NCBI RefSeq assembly: GCF_947492965.1
Contig: NZ_CANLOZ010000007.1
Coordinates: 124,001 to 188,000 of the forward strand
Length of the DNA stretch: 64,000 bases
Direction of reading: 5' to 3'
Origin: an uncultured Aquimarina sp.
GTDB taxonomy: Bacteria; Bacteroidota; Bacteroidia; Flavobacteriales; Flavobacteriaceae
Made by a program: the position numbers and the translations under genes. Under the pieces are notes generated by a model, which saw only the letters and a list, made by a program, of their open reading frames with translations, made no database searches and was not told the origin of the DNA. The first letter of the stretch is position 1. Each line of letters begins with the position of its first letter. This document shows, piece by piece, positions 1 through 8,376 of the stretch.

Positions 1-133
1 CATCATTTTCTCGCAAAAAGACGTAACCTTCTGGCACAATTACATATTTATAATCATTCACCGAATTTTGAGCCCAGAAATTATTGATAAAGAAAAAAGC
101 AAGCCCAAAAAAGAAAACACGTGTTATATTCAT
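1..133 (-). CDS. Secreted hypothetical protein, N-terminal 44 residues only (cut by window edge)
   Basis: Reading the minus strand from an ATG at 133 gives an open frame to the window edge. It begins with a basic residue, a hydrophobic phenylalanine-rich stretch and an Ala-Gln cleavage site, which is a typical Bacteroidota signal peptide. The mature start (NDYKYVIVPEGYVFL) resembles the opening of a conserved flavobacterial envelope protein of unknown function; that likeness is from memory. The ATG overlaps the stop of the upstream DUF5723 gene by one base (TAATG), so translation is probably coupled and the gene is the last visible member of the minus-strand operon. No function is assigned. 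Confidence 0.75.
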   Translation of the reverse strand, partial: MNITRVFFFGLAFFFINNFWAQNSVNDYKYVIVPEGYVFLREND

Positions 134-1533
134 TACATTATTACATTAAATCCTAATTGGACGGATGCTCCTCTCGCATCAGCCAGATTAGAATATTCTA
201 AAAGATTATTTGCCGAAATATAAAAATTAATTTTATTAAAATGAGTAGACATTAAAAAACCGATGTTTTTAAAGGAATAATCGTCTACCGTATAAGTTAA
301 TTTTGTTCTCAGAAAACTGGATAATCGTTTGTAATAAAACAATGATGCTGCATATTGAGGTCTTTTAGGTCTAAATTGTGTAAATACTTGCAGTCCAAAC
401 GCATCTTGATATAAAGGTCCTTCTCCCTCTATCGCGCAGTTACAAGTACCGTCATCATATCTGTTAAACGAATACCTTATAGAACTGTTCAGTTTTAATG
501 GTCTTAATGCGGCATAACTTGTACTTAGCGTATCAATCGGTATTGCTTCTTCTAATTCATTCAATATATCTTGCCCATTATCATCTGTAATGGGAGTTTC
601 TAATCCCTCAAAAACAAAATTACCTCTTGCCCTATAAGTCTCCACATCTTTGGTGTAAAAAATCATTCCTAAATCTGTCATACTTCCCGTAAGCGTCCAC
701 TGATCTTCTATTTTATAACTAAATCCTAGATCTACACCTACTCCTAAGTTTCCTCCAAGAAATGCTCTTCCAATAAACTTATTCACCACTTGACTAGCAC
801 CATCTGCATTATCCTCAGATTCGATATCTCGCAGAGACGCATAACCTGCTGTTTGTATACTTACATCAGCATTGCTAATTACATGCTGATAGATGTTATT
901 ACCTTGTGGAGTCTCGATAGTAGTAAATGTCCCACGATTTTTTGTACTTCTAAAATTAAAAATACTAGAATACAACTTTGCTCTAGCTCCAAAAGTTAAT
1001 TTCTTATTTACTTTTTTATTGTAACCAAAATGATACACTGTTAGCAATTCTCCGGTAGCTCTTATATTAGAAAACCGAAATGGGACATTTATAAAATCCT
1101 GATTTCCTTGATAAGCTAGAACTGCGAAGTCTTTAGGAAAATATACAATCAGATCAAGCTCCTGGTACAATCCGCCTGAATAATACAAATCTTTATTGTT
1201 TTTGCTACGCCAACCAAAACTAAGTAACTCTAATTGTTCTGTTAAAGTGAAGTAGTCGTTACTAGTAAGTGTATTGATTGTATTCTCTATTTTATCATTA
1301 ATATCCCTACCATCATCTGCAAACACATCATAGATTGAGGCTCCTCTAAAGCCAACGTTTAGATGTATCTGAGATAAAAAAGGAACTCCAGCGTGATATT
1401 TAAAATTCACCTCTGCGCCTGGATTAAGCATAAGCGACTGCGGTAGATCAGTAAAATCGTATAAGGTTTCTTTATTTTGAGAATATAATGAGCATCCCAA
1501 TAAACCTAAAAAAAGGCACAATAAGATTCTCAT
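133..1533 (-). CDS. DUF5723-like outer-membrane beta-barrel protein
   Basis: This 466-residue protein starts with a signal peptide (cleavage near residue 19, after SLYS) and continues as alternating hydrophobic and polar strands with many aromatic residues and Gly turns, as in outer-membrane barrels. The start of the mature region (YDFTDLPQSLMLNPGAEV) and the later barrel strands match what I know of the Bacteroidota DUF5723 family, whose function is unknown. It probably sits in the outer membrane. Its ATG overlaps the stop of the preceding lipoprotein gene by four bases (ATGA) and its stop overlaps the next start, so all three are probably co-translated. The lipoprotein and this barrel may work together; that is inference from context. 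Confidence 0.8.
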   Translation of the reverse strand: MRILLCLFLGLLGCSLYSQNKETLYDFTDLPQSLMLNPGAEVNFKYHAGVPFLSQIHLNVGFRGASIYDVFADDGRDINDKIENTINTLTSNDYFTLTEQLELLSFGWRSKNNKDLYYSGGLYQELDLIVYFPKDFAVLAYQGNQDFINVPFRFSNIRATGELLTVYHFGYNKKVNKKLTFGARAKLYSSIFNFRSTKNRGTFTTIETPQGNNIYQHVISNADVSIQTAGYASLRDIESEDNADGASQVVNKFIGRAFLGGNLGVGVDLGFSYKIEDQWTLTGSMTDLGMIFYTKDVETYRARGNFVFEGLETPITDDNGQDILNELEEAIPIDTLSTSYAALRPLKLNSSIRYSFNRYDDGTCNCAIEGEGPLYQDAFGLQVFTQFRPKRPQYAASLFYYKRLSSFLRTKLTYTVDDYSFKNIGFLMSTHFNKINFYISANNLLEYSNLADARGASVQLGFNVIM

Positions 1534-2120
1534 AATTCATAATTTACATAGTAACTGGCTTTTGATCTAATATGTAAAACACCTCTTAAGTCCGTGTTTA
1601 ATGTGGGTACAATGATTTCTGTTGCAATTTTTTGGGCAGAAGACAATTGGTTTAAAGTAGCATTATCTAAAACAATTGGATCAGGATCTGAGAAAGATAC
1701 AACCGGTTGTGTACCTGGTCCCATTCCTGCTTGCACAGGAACATTGTATAATTGTCCGATTGGTTGATCATTTTCGGTTAAAAATTGAAATTGAATAAGA
1801 AATGCTCGCTCAATAGTATTACGAACTTCGATTGTAAGTTCGACTCTATCTAAATTATCCACTGCAAAATCAGTTCCTACTAAATCATAATTTGCAGTAT
1901 CCCTTACAACCTCAGGAGGTATGGTAAATTCTGTATCAGGAGGAAGTCCATCTGGAATATATTCCTCGATATCAAATTCTGAATAAATAAAATCCGCCTC
2001 AAAGACAGGAGTTAAAACAACATCTTCTAGTTGCTCGAAATCTAATTCTTCAACGCACGAAACGGTTGACATTATTGCGCTGAAAAACAGCAGCAATGCA
2101 TAAGTTTTTTTTGTTTTCAT
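1530..2120 (-). CDS. Putative surface lipoprotein, function unknown
   Basis: This 196-residue protein has a lipoprotein signal peptide with a lipobox ending in Cys22 (TVSC), followed by an acidic stretch (VEELDFEQLEDV). Acidic residues after the lipid-anchored Cys often accompany surface export in Bacteroidota. The rest is beta-rich and resembles an immunoglobulin-like or sandwich fold, without a motif I recognise. Its stop overlaps the start of the DUF5723 barrel gene, and the pair probably forms an outer-membrane unit. Upstream there are 47 bases to the HAD phosphatase gene, so it is likely in the same operon. No enzymatic role can be read from the sequence. Confidence 0.75.
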   Translation of the reverse strand: MKTKKTYALLLFFSAIMSTVSCVEELDFEQLEDVVLTPVFEADFIYSEFDIEEYIPDGLPPDTEFTIPPEVVRDTANYDLVGTDFAVDNLDRVELTIEVRNTIERAFLIQFQFLTENDQPIGQLYNVPVQAGMGPGTQPVVSFSDPDPIVLDNATLNQLSSAQKIATEIIVPTLNTDLRGVLHIRSKASYYVNYEL

Positions 2121-2167
2121 CTGGGGGAGTTGTTTAGTATCTAACGAAAATATACAAATATTTATTA

Positions 2168-2857
2168 CTAAATGTAATTTTTTATTTCATTTAATGAAGA
2201 AACTTGCAATATATCCTGAGGTATTTGTTCCCGATGATAGTTGAAACATATTGACCTGATCCCCAAAGATTCTGCCCCTAAAATATCTGCTTCATAGTTA
2301 TCTCCAATCATCAAACTATTATCAATATTCGCGCCAGAAATAGCTATCGCATGCTCAAATATAATTGGGTTTGGTTTTTTAACACCTACATCCTCACTAT
2401 TCGTTACAGTCTTGAAATATTGTGCTATGTTAGAATTAGATAGCTTGGTGTTTTGCACCTCTCTAAAGCCATTTGTTATAATATGCAAATGATAGTTTGG
2501 TTTTAAATAGGTTAACAACTCCACAGCACCTTCTATCAAATAATTATTTAAAGGAAGAAAATTTATATAATCTTCAGACAACTGATCTATCACTTCAATT
2601 GAAAAAGATATACTAAAAGCATTAAAAGCTTTTATTAAACGCCCTCTGCGCAACTCTTGTTTCGTCACTTTTTCTTCTCTATACAACTTCCAATATTGTA
2701 AGTTGATAGGCTGATAAACACTCAAAAACTGATAAACATCTATTTCGATATTGAATTTATCAAACATCTTTTGAAATGCTAAAGTCGAATTTCTATCAAA
2801 ATCCCAAAGAGTGTGATCAAGATCAAAAAATATGTGATCAATTTTTGTTAGTCTCAT
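2168..2857 (-). CDS. yjjG: YjjG-family HAD phosphatase (noncanonical pyrimidine nucleotidase type)
   Basis: A haloacid-dehalogenase-superfamily phosphatase of 229 residues. Motif I is DLDHT near residue 11, the Lys motif lies in GVKKPNP and the final acidic motif is GDNYEAD. YjjG-family enzymes hydrolyse nucleoside 5'-monophosphates, including noncanonical pyrimidine nucleotides, and so clean the nucleotide pool; that is family knowledge. I chose the ATG at 2857 because the HAD core starts about seven residues later, as is usual. A longer frame to 2905 would add 16 residues that lie inside the preceding gene. Even so, it overlaps the 3' end of the deacetylase-like gene by 20 bases, which suggests coupling. 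The alternative is a general HAD phosphatase. Confidence 0.85.
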   Translation of the reverse strand: MRLTKIDHIFFDLDHTLWDFDRNSTLAFQKMFDKFNIEIDVYQFLSVYQPINLQYWKLYREEKVTKQELRRGRLIKAFNAFSISFSIEVIDQLSEDYINFLPLNNYLIEGAVELLTYLKPNYHLHIITNGFREVQNTKLSNSNIAQYFKTVTNSEDVGVKKPNPIIFEHAIAISGANIDNSLMIGDNYEADILGAESLGIRSICFNYHREQIPQDILQVSSLNEIKNYI

Positions 2858-4148
2858 CCCTAGTCCAAATAAATTTAAAAATTGATTTCCAAAACGGTTG
2901 CTCATTAAGATCCCCTAATAAGCCATTACTAAAAACAGGAATAAATAATCCATTTACTTTTTCCACTTTTTCCAAGTAATCTATAATTTCTTGCCTAACA
3001 ACATACTCGTTATCAGCATTCTCAAAACTTTTAGGAGTGATACAAAAAGAATAAATCACCAAAGGCGTTTGTACTTCGTAATCCAAGTCATAAAACAAAA
3101 AAGGTGTACAAGTCCCTGCCCTAAAACCAGCATGTCCGGGATACCCCATTGAATAGTCTTCTTGAATTTCTAATTCAATAAAGTTTCGATATGCTTCAGG
3201 AAGTTTTATTTTATAAAAAGAACATAATGAAGACTTTAATTGTCTATTCACAATATTCTCTATTCTCGTTTTTTCTTGCTTTAATATTTCTAAGTCGGCA
3301 ATAGCATCATATGAAACCTTCAAACCAACATCTAAATAATCTGATACATGTTTAATAACTTTCTTATGTTCTGGATTACTATGGTTGATATTTTTTTCAA
3401 AATTCGTGTAATCCCCTAAGCCAAAAAACATGAGACATTTTCTATGTATATTTTTTTGCAAATCAATCACAAAATCAAAAGTATTGTACGGATCTTTTTT
3501 AATCCCCAATATTACTTTGACTCTATCAGTAACTTCATTAACTTTTAACTGCCATAGATCTCTAATACCTCCTCCTACAGATCTTAAAATTCCTTTTTGC
3601 CAATACGCAAAAGTCTGACTCACATAAATGATAGGTTGAATCTTAAACTCTTTTTCTTTAAATCTAATATCTGGATACTTTTCCTTTAGTATTTTTTTAA
3701 ACTTTAGCGCCCAAATATCAACAACAGGCTCATGCAAAAAACCATTCTGATAAGCAATACTTTCTGTTGCGGCAAATCTTCCGAGTTCGTCTTTTACGTG
3801 AGGTAAATACTCTTCATATCTTGTCAACAAATAAAATGTTGCCGCGAATATATCAAATGGCAAAGCCGTACTTTGGTTTTTAACCGAAAAAAAACACTGA
3901 GTATCTTCCCAAGGCATTACTTGTATTTCTACTTCGTTGAAACCGTGCTCAAAAAGCAAATCCACGCTTTGAAAATAAAGCTCTTTTCCTAAAGGTTGTT
4001 TACCATAAGATAATTTTGGACCATCATGGGCAATAAAAGATTCAATTTTGGAAGTAAAATCAACTTCCAAACCCAAAACTCTTTTACAGATATGCTTAAA
4101 AGTGTATAATACTCTAGGTGTTATCTTGTAAACATGGATTAATAGCAT
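2838..4148 (-). CDS. Polysaccharide-deacetylase-family protein, metal-binding motifs apparently missing
   Basis: This 436-residue protein resembles the Bacteroidota polysaccharide deacetylase family in which an N-terminal DUF7033-like domain (about residues 1-150) precedes a NodB-like domain. The conserved C-terminal half is clear (LPEAYRNFIELEIQEDYSMGY followed by FRAGTCTPFLFYDL, about residues 320-360). Homologues, as I recall them, have an Asp-x-Asp motif near residue 180 and a Gly-x-His-Pro-Ser motif near residue 275. Here those positions read YVSQTFAYW and GLKVSYD, so the usual Asp and His ligands seem to be lost. It may be an inactive or repurposed deacetylase. It follows radC by 5 bases and overlaps the HAD gene. 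Confidence 0.75.
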   Translation of the reverse strand: MLLIHVYKITPRVLYTFKHICKRVLGLEVDFTSKIESFIAHDGPKLSYGKQPLGKELYFQSVDLLFEHGFNEVEIQVMPWEDTQCFFSVKNQSTALPFDIFAATFYLLTRYEEYLPHVKDELGRFAATESIAYQNGFLHEPVVDIWALKFKKILKEKYPDIRFKEKEFKIQPIIYVSQTFAYWQKGILRSVGGGIRDLWQLKVNEVTDRVKVILGIKKDPYNTFDFVIDLQKNIHRKCLMFFGLGDYTNFEKNINHSNPEHKKVIKHVSDYLDVGLKVSYDAIADLEILKQEKTRIENIVNRQLKSSLCSFYKIKLPEAYRNFIELEIQEDYSMGYPGHAGFRAGTCTPFLFYDLDYEVQTPLVIYSFCITPKSFENADNEYVVRQEIIDYLEKVEKVNGLFIPVFSNGLLGDLNEQPFWKSIFKFIWTRDETNKN

Positions 4149-4153
4149 AGTTA

Positions 4154-4852
4154 TTATAGTATAGCTTGATCTGCGAAGCTAAAATAATCCTTTTCTGTAA
4201 TTATTAAGTGATCCAATAGTTTAATATCTAAACTCATACCTGCTTGTTTCAATTTTTGTGTCAAGGCTTTATCGGATTCACTTGGCACTAAAGTTCCGCT
4301 AGGGTGATTATGTGTCAATATAATTGCTGTGGCATTAAATTCTAGCGCAGATCTAAACACAATTCTTGGATCTACCAAAGTGCTAGTCTTCCCTCCTACA
4401 CTTATTTGCTTCTTTTGTAAAACCTTATTAGAATTATTAAGAAACAAAACCCAAAACTCTTCATGTTCCAAATCCCCTATAATTGGATTCATTATATGAA
4501 ATACATCCATACTCGACCCTATTTTAGGTATCATCGGAACACTTTCTTCTTTTCTTCTTTTTCCTAACTCTAAACCTGCTACTATTGATATTGCTTTTGC
4601 TTCTCCAATTCCTTTAAAATCCATGAGCTGTTTTACTGAAAGTTTACTAAGAGCATTAATTTGATGATCCACACTTGCTAAAATTCTTTTGCTTAATGCT
4701 ACGGCACTTTCTTCTTTATTCCCAGAACCTATTAAAATCGCTATTAACTCCGAATCACTTAAAGAATTCTTCCCTTTAACCAATAATTTTTCTCTTGGAC
4801 GATCATTTTCATTCCATTTTCTAATCGAAAATGAAGCATTATTTTCAATCAT
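4154..4852 (-). CDS. radC: RadC/JAB-domain protein
   Basis: A 232-residue RadC-type protein. A helix-hairpin-helix region (about residues 70-100, DFKGIGEAKA) precedes a JAB/MPN metalloprotein domain with the motif HNHPSG at residues 181-186 and the metal-binding Asp at 194. The family was linked to DNA repair, but its biochemical role is not settled; the JAMM motif predicts a zinc hydrolase fold. Length is normal for the family. It is the first gene of the minus-strand operon, 5 bases before the deacetylase-like gene. The 228-base gap upstream separates it from a divergent plus-strand gene and must hold both promoters. Confidence 0.92.
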   Translation of the reverse strand: MIENNASFSIRKWNENDRPREKLLVKGKNSLSDSELIAILIGSGNKEESAVALSKRILASVDHQINALSKLSVKQLMDFKGIGEAKAISIVAGLELGKRRKEESVPMIPKIGSSMDVFHIMNPIIGDLEHEEFWVLFLNNSNKVLQKKQISVGGKTSTLVDPRIVFRSALEFNATAIILTHNHPSGTLVPSESDKALTQKLKQAGMSLDIKLLDHLIITEKDYFSFADQAIL

Positions 4853-5000
4853 ATATTTTTTTTTAGAAGTATTATTCCCTAAATTTTTCGATACTTATAT
4901 ATAAACTAGTCCGCTCAAATACAATATATTATTCTATAATTTACAAAAATAAAAATTGTCTACCCTGTCGATATTCTAAGATTCTTTATACATATATTTG

Positions 5001-5028
5001 TTTGAAAATGAAAGTTTTACTATATTTG
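5001..5028 (+). promoter_or_regulatory. Flavobacterial-type promoter for the gene at 5081
   Basis: TTTG at 5001-5004 is followed by 16 bases and TATATTTG at 5021-5028, which fits the Bacteroidota -33/-7 consensus (TTTG and TAnnTTTG) with slightly short spacing. It would give a leader of about 45 bases before the ATG at 5081. A second TATATTTG lies at 4993-5000. Confidence 0.5.
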
Positions 5029-5080
5029 AACACCCATAATCTAAAAAAAGAGAATTTAACAACTTCAAATTAACCTATTT

Positions 5081-5527
5081 ATGAAGAACATTATTACCTT
5101 CGCATTACTATTAGCTACCATTAGTTTTTATGGACAAGACAGGAAACGCATAAGCTTCTTAAATTTAGTAGGAAACCACATACAAGTACCAAGAGGATGT
5201 CAAGCGCAATCAGAATTTGAGTTGCAAGCATGTAATGGAACCTCTATTAAATGGGATTATTACAGTGACGATATGCTAACTGCAGTATTTGACGCTACTA
5301 TCGATGCTTTTGGAGCAGATAACTCTTCTAAAACGGCTGTAACATTTACTTCCTTTGGATCTGAATTGAAAGGTTTTAAATTTAAATCTGGCACTACTTT
5401 CCAATATTTTTTAATGGGAAAAATTAAGGATCAGCCTCTGATGATAAATCTTGGAACACCTTCGGATATATCAGCAAACGGAGATTTGGAAGGAATTCTT
5501 AAACTGGTCTTCGAAAAGGTCGGATAA
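5081..5527 (+). CDS. Small secreted hypothetical protein
   Basis: This 148-residue protein has an N-terminal signal peptide ending near SFYGQ (residue 19). The mature part is a compact mixed alpha/beta sequence with two Cys residues (in RGCQAQ and LQACNG) that could form a disulfide in the periplasm. I do not recognise a family beyond a general likeness to short flavobacterial secreted proteins. It is preceded by a plausible -33/-7 promoter and followed by a 122-base gap, so it is probably monocistronic. No function is proposed. Confidence 0.75.
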   Translation: MKNIITFALLLATISFYGQDRKRISFLNLVGNHIQVPRGCQAQSEFELQACNGTSIKWDYYSDDMLTAVFDATIDAFGADNSSKTAVTFTSFGSELKGFKFKSGTTFQYFLMGKIKDQPLMINLGTPSDISANGDLEGILKLVFEKVG

Positions 5528-5649
5528 TTAAATCATTTATTTTTACGATTAATCTTTAAAGTTATTTTAGCAATAGCTTAGGTTTTTTATGGATCATATT
5601 TAAAATAATTCTGTTATTTTTGGTGTGTATATCTTAAATATGCCAAAAG

Positions 5650-6093
5650 ATGAAATCTCTTTTTGATGAACCCGTAAAAAATGAAATAGAAGGTAGAATT
5701 CAGAAATTATCTACAGAAAGCTCTCCAAATTGGGGCAAAATGGATATTTCTCAAATGTTATTTCATTGTCAGTTTCCTTTAAAAATTGCACTTAAAAAAG
5801 AGCATCCAACGGTAAAACCAAATTTATTGGCTAAGATATTCTTTAAAAAATCCTTGTATAACGACAAACCTTGGAAAAAAAATTTACCTACACATCCAAA
5901 ATTAAAAGTTGTTGATAGTAAAGTTTTTGAAGAAGAAAAAAAGGTATTATTAAATTTAATTAGTGAATTCTCAGAAAAGAGAACTATTTCCGAATGGGAT
6001 CCGCATCCTATGTTTGGACAGTTTACCAAAGATCAATGGGGAAAAATGCAATACAAGCATTTAGATCATCATTTACAACAATTTAACGTATAG
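5650..6093 (+). CDS. DUF1569 (DinB-like fold) protein
   Basis: A 147-residue cytosolic protein of the DUF1569 family. Family signs are the start (SLFDEPVKNEIEGRIQKL), the GKMDISQMLFHCQ segment and the C-terminal FGQFTKDQWGKMQYKHLDHHLQQF with several His residues. The fold is a DinB-like four-helix bundle that often binds a metal through His residues; the biochemical role of DUF1569 is unknown. The PaiB-like gene starts 3 bases after its stop, so the two are co-transcribed. They may share a role in stress or resistance, but that is inference only. Confidence 0.85.
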   Translation: MKSLFDEPVKNEIEGRIQKLSTESSPNWGKMDISQMLFHCQFPLKIALKKEHPTVKPNLLAKIFFKKSLYNDKPWKKNLPTHPKLKVVDSKVFEEEKKVLLNLISEFSEKRTISEWDPHPMFGQFTKDQWGKMQYKHLDHHLQQFNV

Positions 6094-6096
6094 TCT

Positions 6097-6696
6097 GTGT
6101 ATCCACCAAAACATCATCAAGACTATAACGTAGAGAACATTAAAAGTGTAGCTAAAGCATATCCTTTTGCTACCTTAGTATCTGCCAAAGACAAAACACC
6201 ATACATTACTCACGCACCATTAATTCTAAATGGAGACACTCTTGTCGGCCACATAGACGCTAATAATCCACATGTAGAATTATTGCAAAATGACTATCCA
6301 GTCACAGCTATTTTCCAAGGACCTCAAACCTATATTTCTCCAACGATTTATACTACCAAGCAATTACCCACCTGGAATTACATTATTTCACACGCAGCAG
6401 GTATCGTAAAGACGATCAAAGATCCAGAATTAATTAAAGAATCAATGGTAGTAATGACTGACTTTTTAGAAAATCCCAATGATGGTTTTAAACTATTAAA
6501 AGAAGACCCTAGGATGGACCGTTTGGTTCCGTATATTCATTGTTTTGAGATTGAAGTACAGCATTGGGAAGGTAAATTTAAATTAAGCCAAGATAAAATA
6601 CCAGCCGACATAGAAAATGCAAAACAAGAATTGATCAAAAATAACCAAATCAGTATTGCGGATTTTGTTAATGATTTATTCCAAGAACATTTTTAA
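6097..6696 (+). CDS. PaiB-like FMN-binding protein (negative transcriptional regulator family)
   Basis: This 199-residue protein starts MYPPKHHQ and continues with a split-barrel flavin-binding fold (ATLVSAKDKTPYITHAPLIL, GHIDANNPHVELL, TWNYIISHAAG), as in Bacillus PaiB. The family is annotated as FMN-binding negative regulators, though several members may act as flavin-dependent enzymes. The start codon is GTG at 6097, 3 bases after the DUF1569 stop; there is no ATG that would keep the conserved MYPPKH opening. It is probably translated by coupling to the upstream gene. Length is normal for the family. Confidence 0.88.
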   Translation: MYPPKHHQDYNVENIKSVAKAYPFATLVSAKDKTPYITHAPLILNGDTLVGHIDANNPHVELLQNDYPVTAIFQGPQTYISPTIYTTKQLPTWNYIISHAAGIVKTIKDPELIKESMVVMTDFLENPNDGFKLLKEDPRMDRLVPYIHCFEIEVQHWEGKFKLSQDKIPADIENAKQELIKNNQISIADFVNDLFQEHF

Positions 6697-6940
6697 ACAT
6701 TTCTTCAGATGCGTTAGTCTTTAAGGTTTTAATTCCCATTCTATTGCGTTTCAATATGAATTCTATGAACTTAAAAATAGTATTAGATTAAAATATTACT
6801 TCTAACATATACTAAACCTCATTTATTAAAGTTCTAAACACTAAATTGATCTTAATTAATCCTTAAGACTTTTTAAAACATCAATAAGAGTTCCAAATCT
6901 ACTTATATCAAAAGATCTCATAAAGAAAAGAACTGTAGCC

Positions 6941-8305
6941 ATGACAAGAACTTTAAATGTTTCGTTGATCCTACTTATATCATTCATCGTTATAAATTGT
7001 TCGAATGATGATAAAGATTCCGTTTCCGATAACAATATGAATGTAGGTATGTTAGATAAAGTCAAAACTAACGGAGGAAGTAATAATGATAGTGCACAGG
7101 CAATTAAAGCTACTCAGGATGGAGGTTATATTGTTTTGGGATATACATTAAGTAATGACCAAGACATCACTGATAAGGAAGGAGAAGATGCTGACTTCTA
7201 TCTATTAAAATACGATGGATTAAACGAATTGCAATGGAGCAAAACCTATGGAGGAACTGGTGACGACAGAGGTTATGATATAATAGAAAATCAAGACGGA
7301 AGTTTAGTAATATTAGGCTATAGCACAAGTAATGATGGAGATGCTACTAGTAATGAAGGCGATAAAGACTACTGGGTCCTTAAGTTATCTTCTACGGGAG
7401 TCATTATTTGGCAAAAATCCTTTGGCTATTCTGGTGAGGATTTTGGAACATCTCTAATTAAATCAAGTGAAGGTGGATATGTACTAGTTGGAGAATTAGA
7501 TGTTGTGGGATCGAATGGTGAAGGTGACACAACGAAAACTACTAACAACAGACATGCAGGAGGCAATTATTGGGCAATTAAGATTACTGAAGATGGGAAG
7601 TTAGAATGGAGTAAACAATTTGGTGGTGGTTTTTCAGAAACTCCAAAAGATATAGTTCAAACGGATGATGGAGGTTATATTATTGTTGGCGAATCCGACA
7701 GTGATGATTTAGACATTACTAATAACAAAGGTTTTTATGATTTCTGGGTTATTAAAATCTCAAATACAGGAATTTTAGAATGGCAAAAGTCTTTTGGCGG
7801 AAGTAATATTGATAATGGATTTAGCATAACTAAAGCGAATGATGGGAATTATTTAATCGTTGGAGCTACTAAAAGCTCAGATATTGATGTTTCAGCTAAC
7901 AAAGGTGTTACGGATATATGGTTAGTAAAAATTTCACCATCTGGAGATTTAATTTCTGAAAAAACTATTGGAGGTAGTAATTTTGATACAGCAGAAAAAA
8001 TTATCAATACTACTGATGGAGGTTATTTAATTGCAGGATCATCACGAAGCGAAGATGGAGATGTGTCTGAAAATCAAGGGCAAATTGACGGTTGGATTAT
8101 CAAACTAGATACTAATCAAGATATCGTTTGGCAAATTAGTACAGGAGGATCTCAGTTCGATTATATTTATGATGTGGCAGAATTAAGTAATGGTTCGATT
8201 ATAGCTGTAGGAGACACCTTTAGTAATGATGGTACAATCACAGAAAATAAGGGACTTAGTGACATACTGACTATTACTATAAAACAATCATCAGAAAATC
8301 AGTAA
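6941..8305 (+). CDS. Lipoprotein with seven propeller-type repeats
   Basis: This 454-residue protein has a lipoprotein signal (lipobox INC near residue 21) and then seven units of about 55-60 residues. Each unit starts with a Gly-rich turn (GGSNNDS, GGTGDDR, GYSGEDF, GGGFSET, GGSNIDN, GGSNFDT, GGSQFDY), followed by a GGYIVLG-like strand, a SNDxDxT acidic loop and a WxxK strand with a bulky aromatic. Seven units predict a closed seven-bladed beta-propeller anchored at the outer membrane. The acidic loops may bind calcium. Such proteins usually mediate binding, but no partner is visible. The gene stands alone between a 244-base gap and a terminator-like hairpin. Confidence 0.82.
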   Translation: MTRTLNVSLILLISFIVINCSNDDKDSVSDNNMNVGMLDKVKTNGGSNNDSAQAIKATQDGGYIVLGYTLSNDQDITDKEGEDADFYLLKYDGLNELQWSKTYGGTGDDRGYDIIENQDGSLVILGYSTSNDGDATSNEGDKDYWVLKLSSTGVIIWQKSFGYSGEDFGTSLIKSSEGGYVLVGELDVVGSNGEGDTTKTTNNRHAGGNYWAIKITEDGKLEWSKQFGGGFSETPKDIVQTDDGGYIIVGESDSDDLDITNNKGFYDFWVIKISNTGILEWQKSFGGSNIDNGFSITKANDGNYLIVGATKSSDIDVSANKGVTDIWLVKISPSGDLISEKTIGGSNFDTAEKIINTTDGGYLIAGSSRSEDGDVSENQGQIDGWIIKLDTNQDIVWQISTGGSQFDYIYDVAELSNGSIIAVGDTFSNDGTITENKGLSDILTITIKQSSENQ

Positions 8306-8326
8306 ACTTTTGTTTAAAAGACAAAA

Positions 8327-8354
8327 AAAGCATCACAAATACATGCGATGCTTT
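8327..8354. terminator. Bidirectional terminator hairpin
   Basis: AAAGCATC (8327-8334) pairs with GATGCTTT (8347-8354) around a 12-base loop, with an A-run before it. It lies between the convergent propeller lipoprotein gene and mpl, so it can serve both strands. Confidence 0.6.
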
Positions 8355-8376
8355 ATAAATTATATTGAAAAGAAGA

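Noticed and set aside
4689-4904. Plus-strand open frame opposite radC
   Set aside because: It is a shadow of radC with no family likeness and no promoter.
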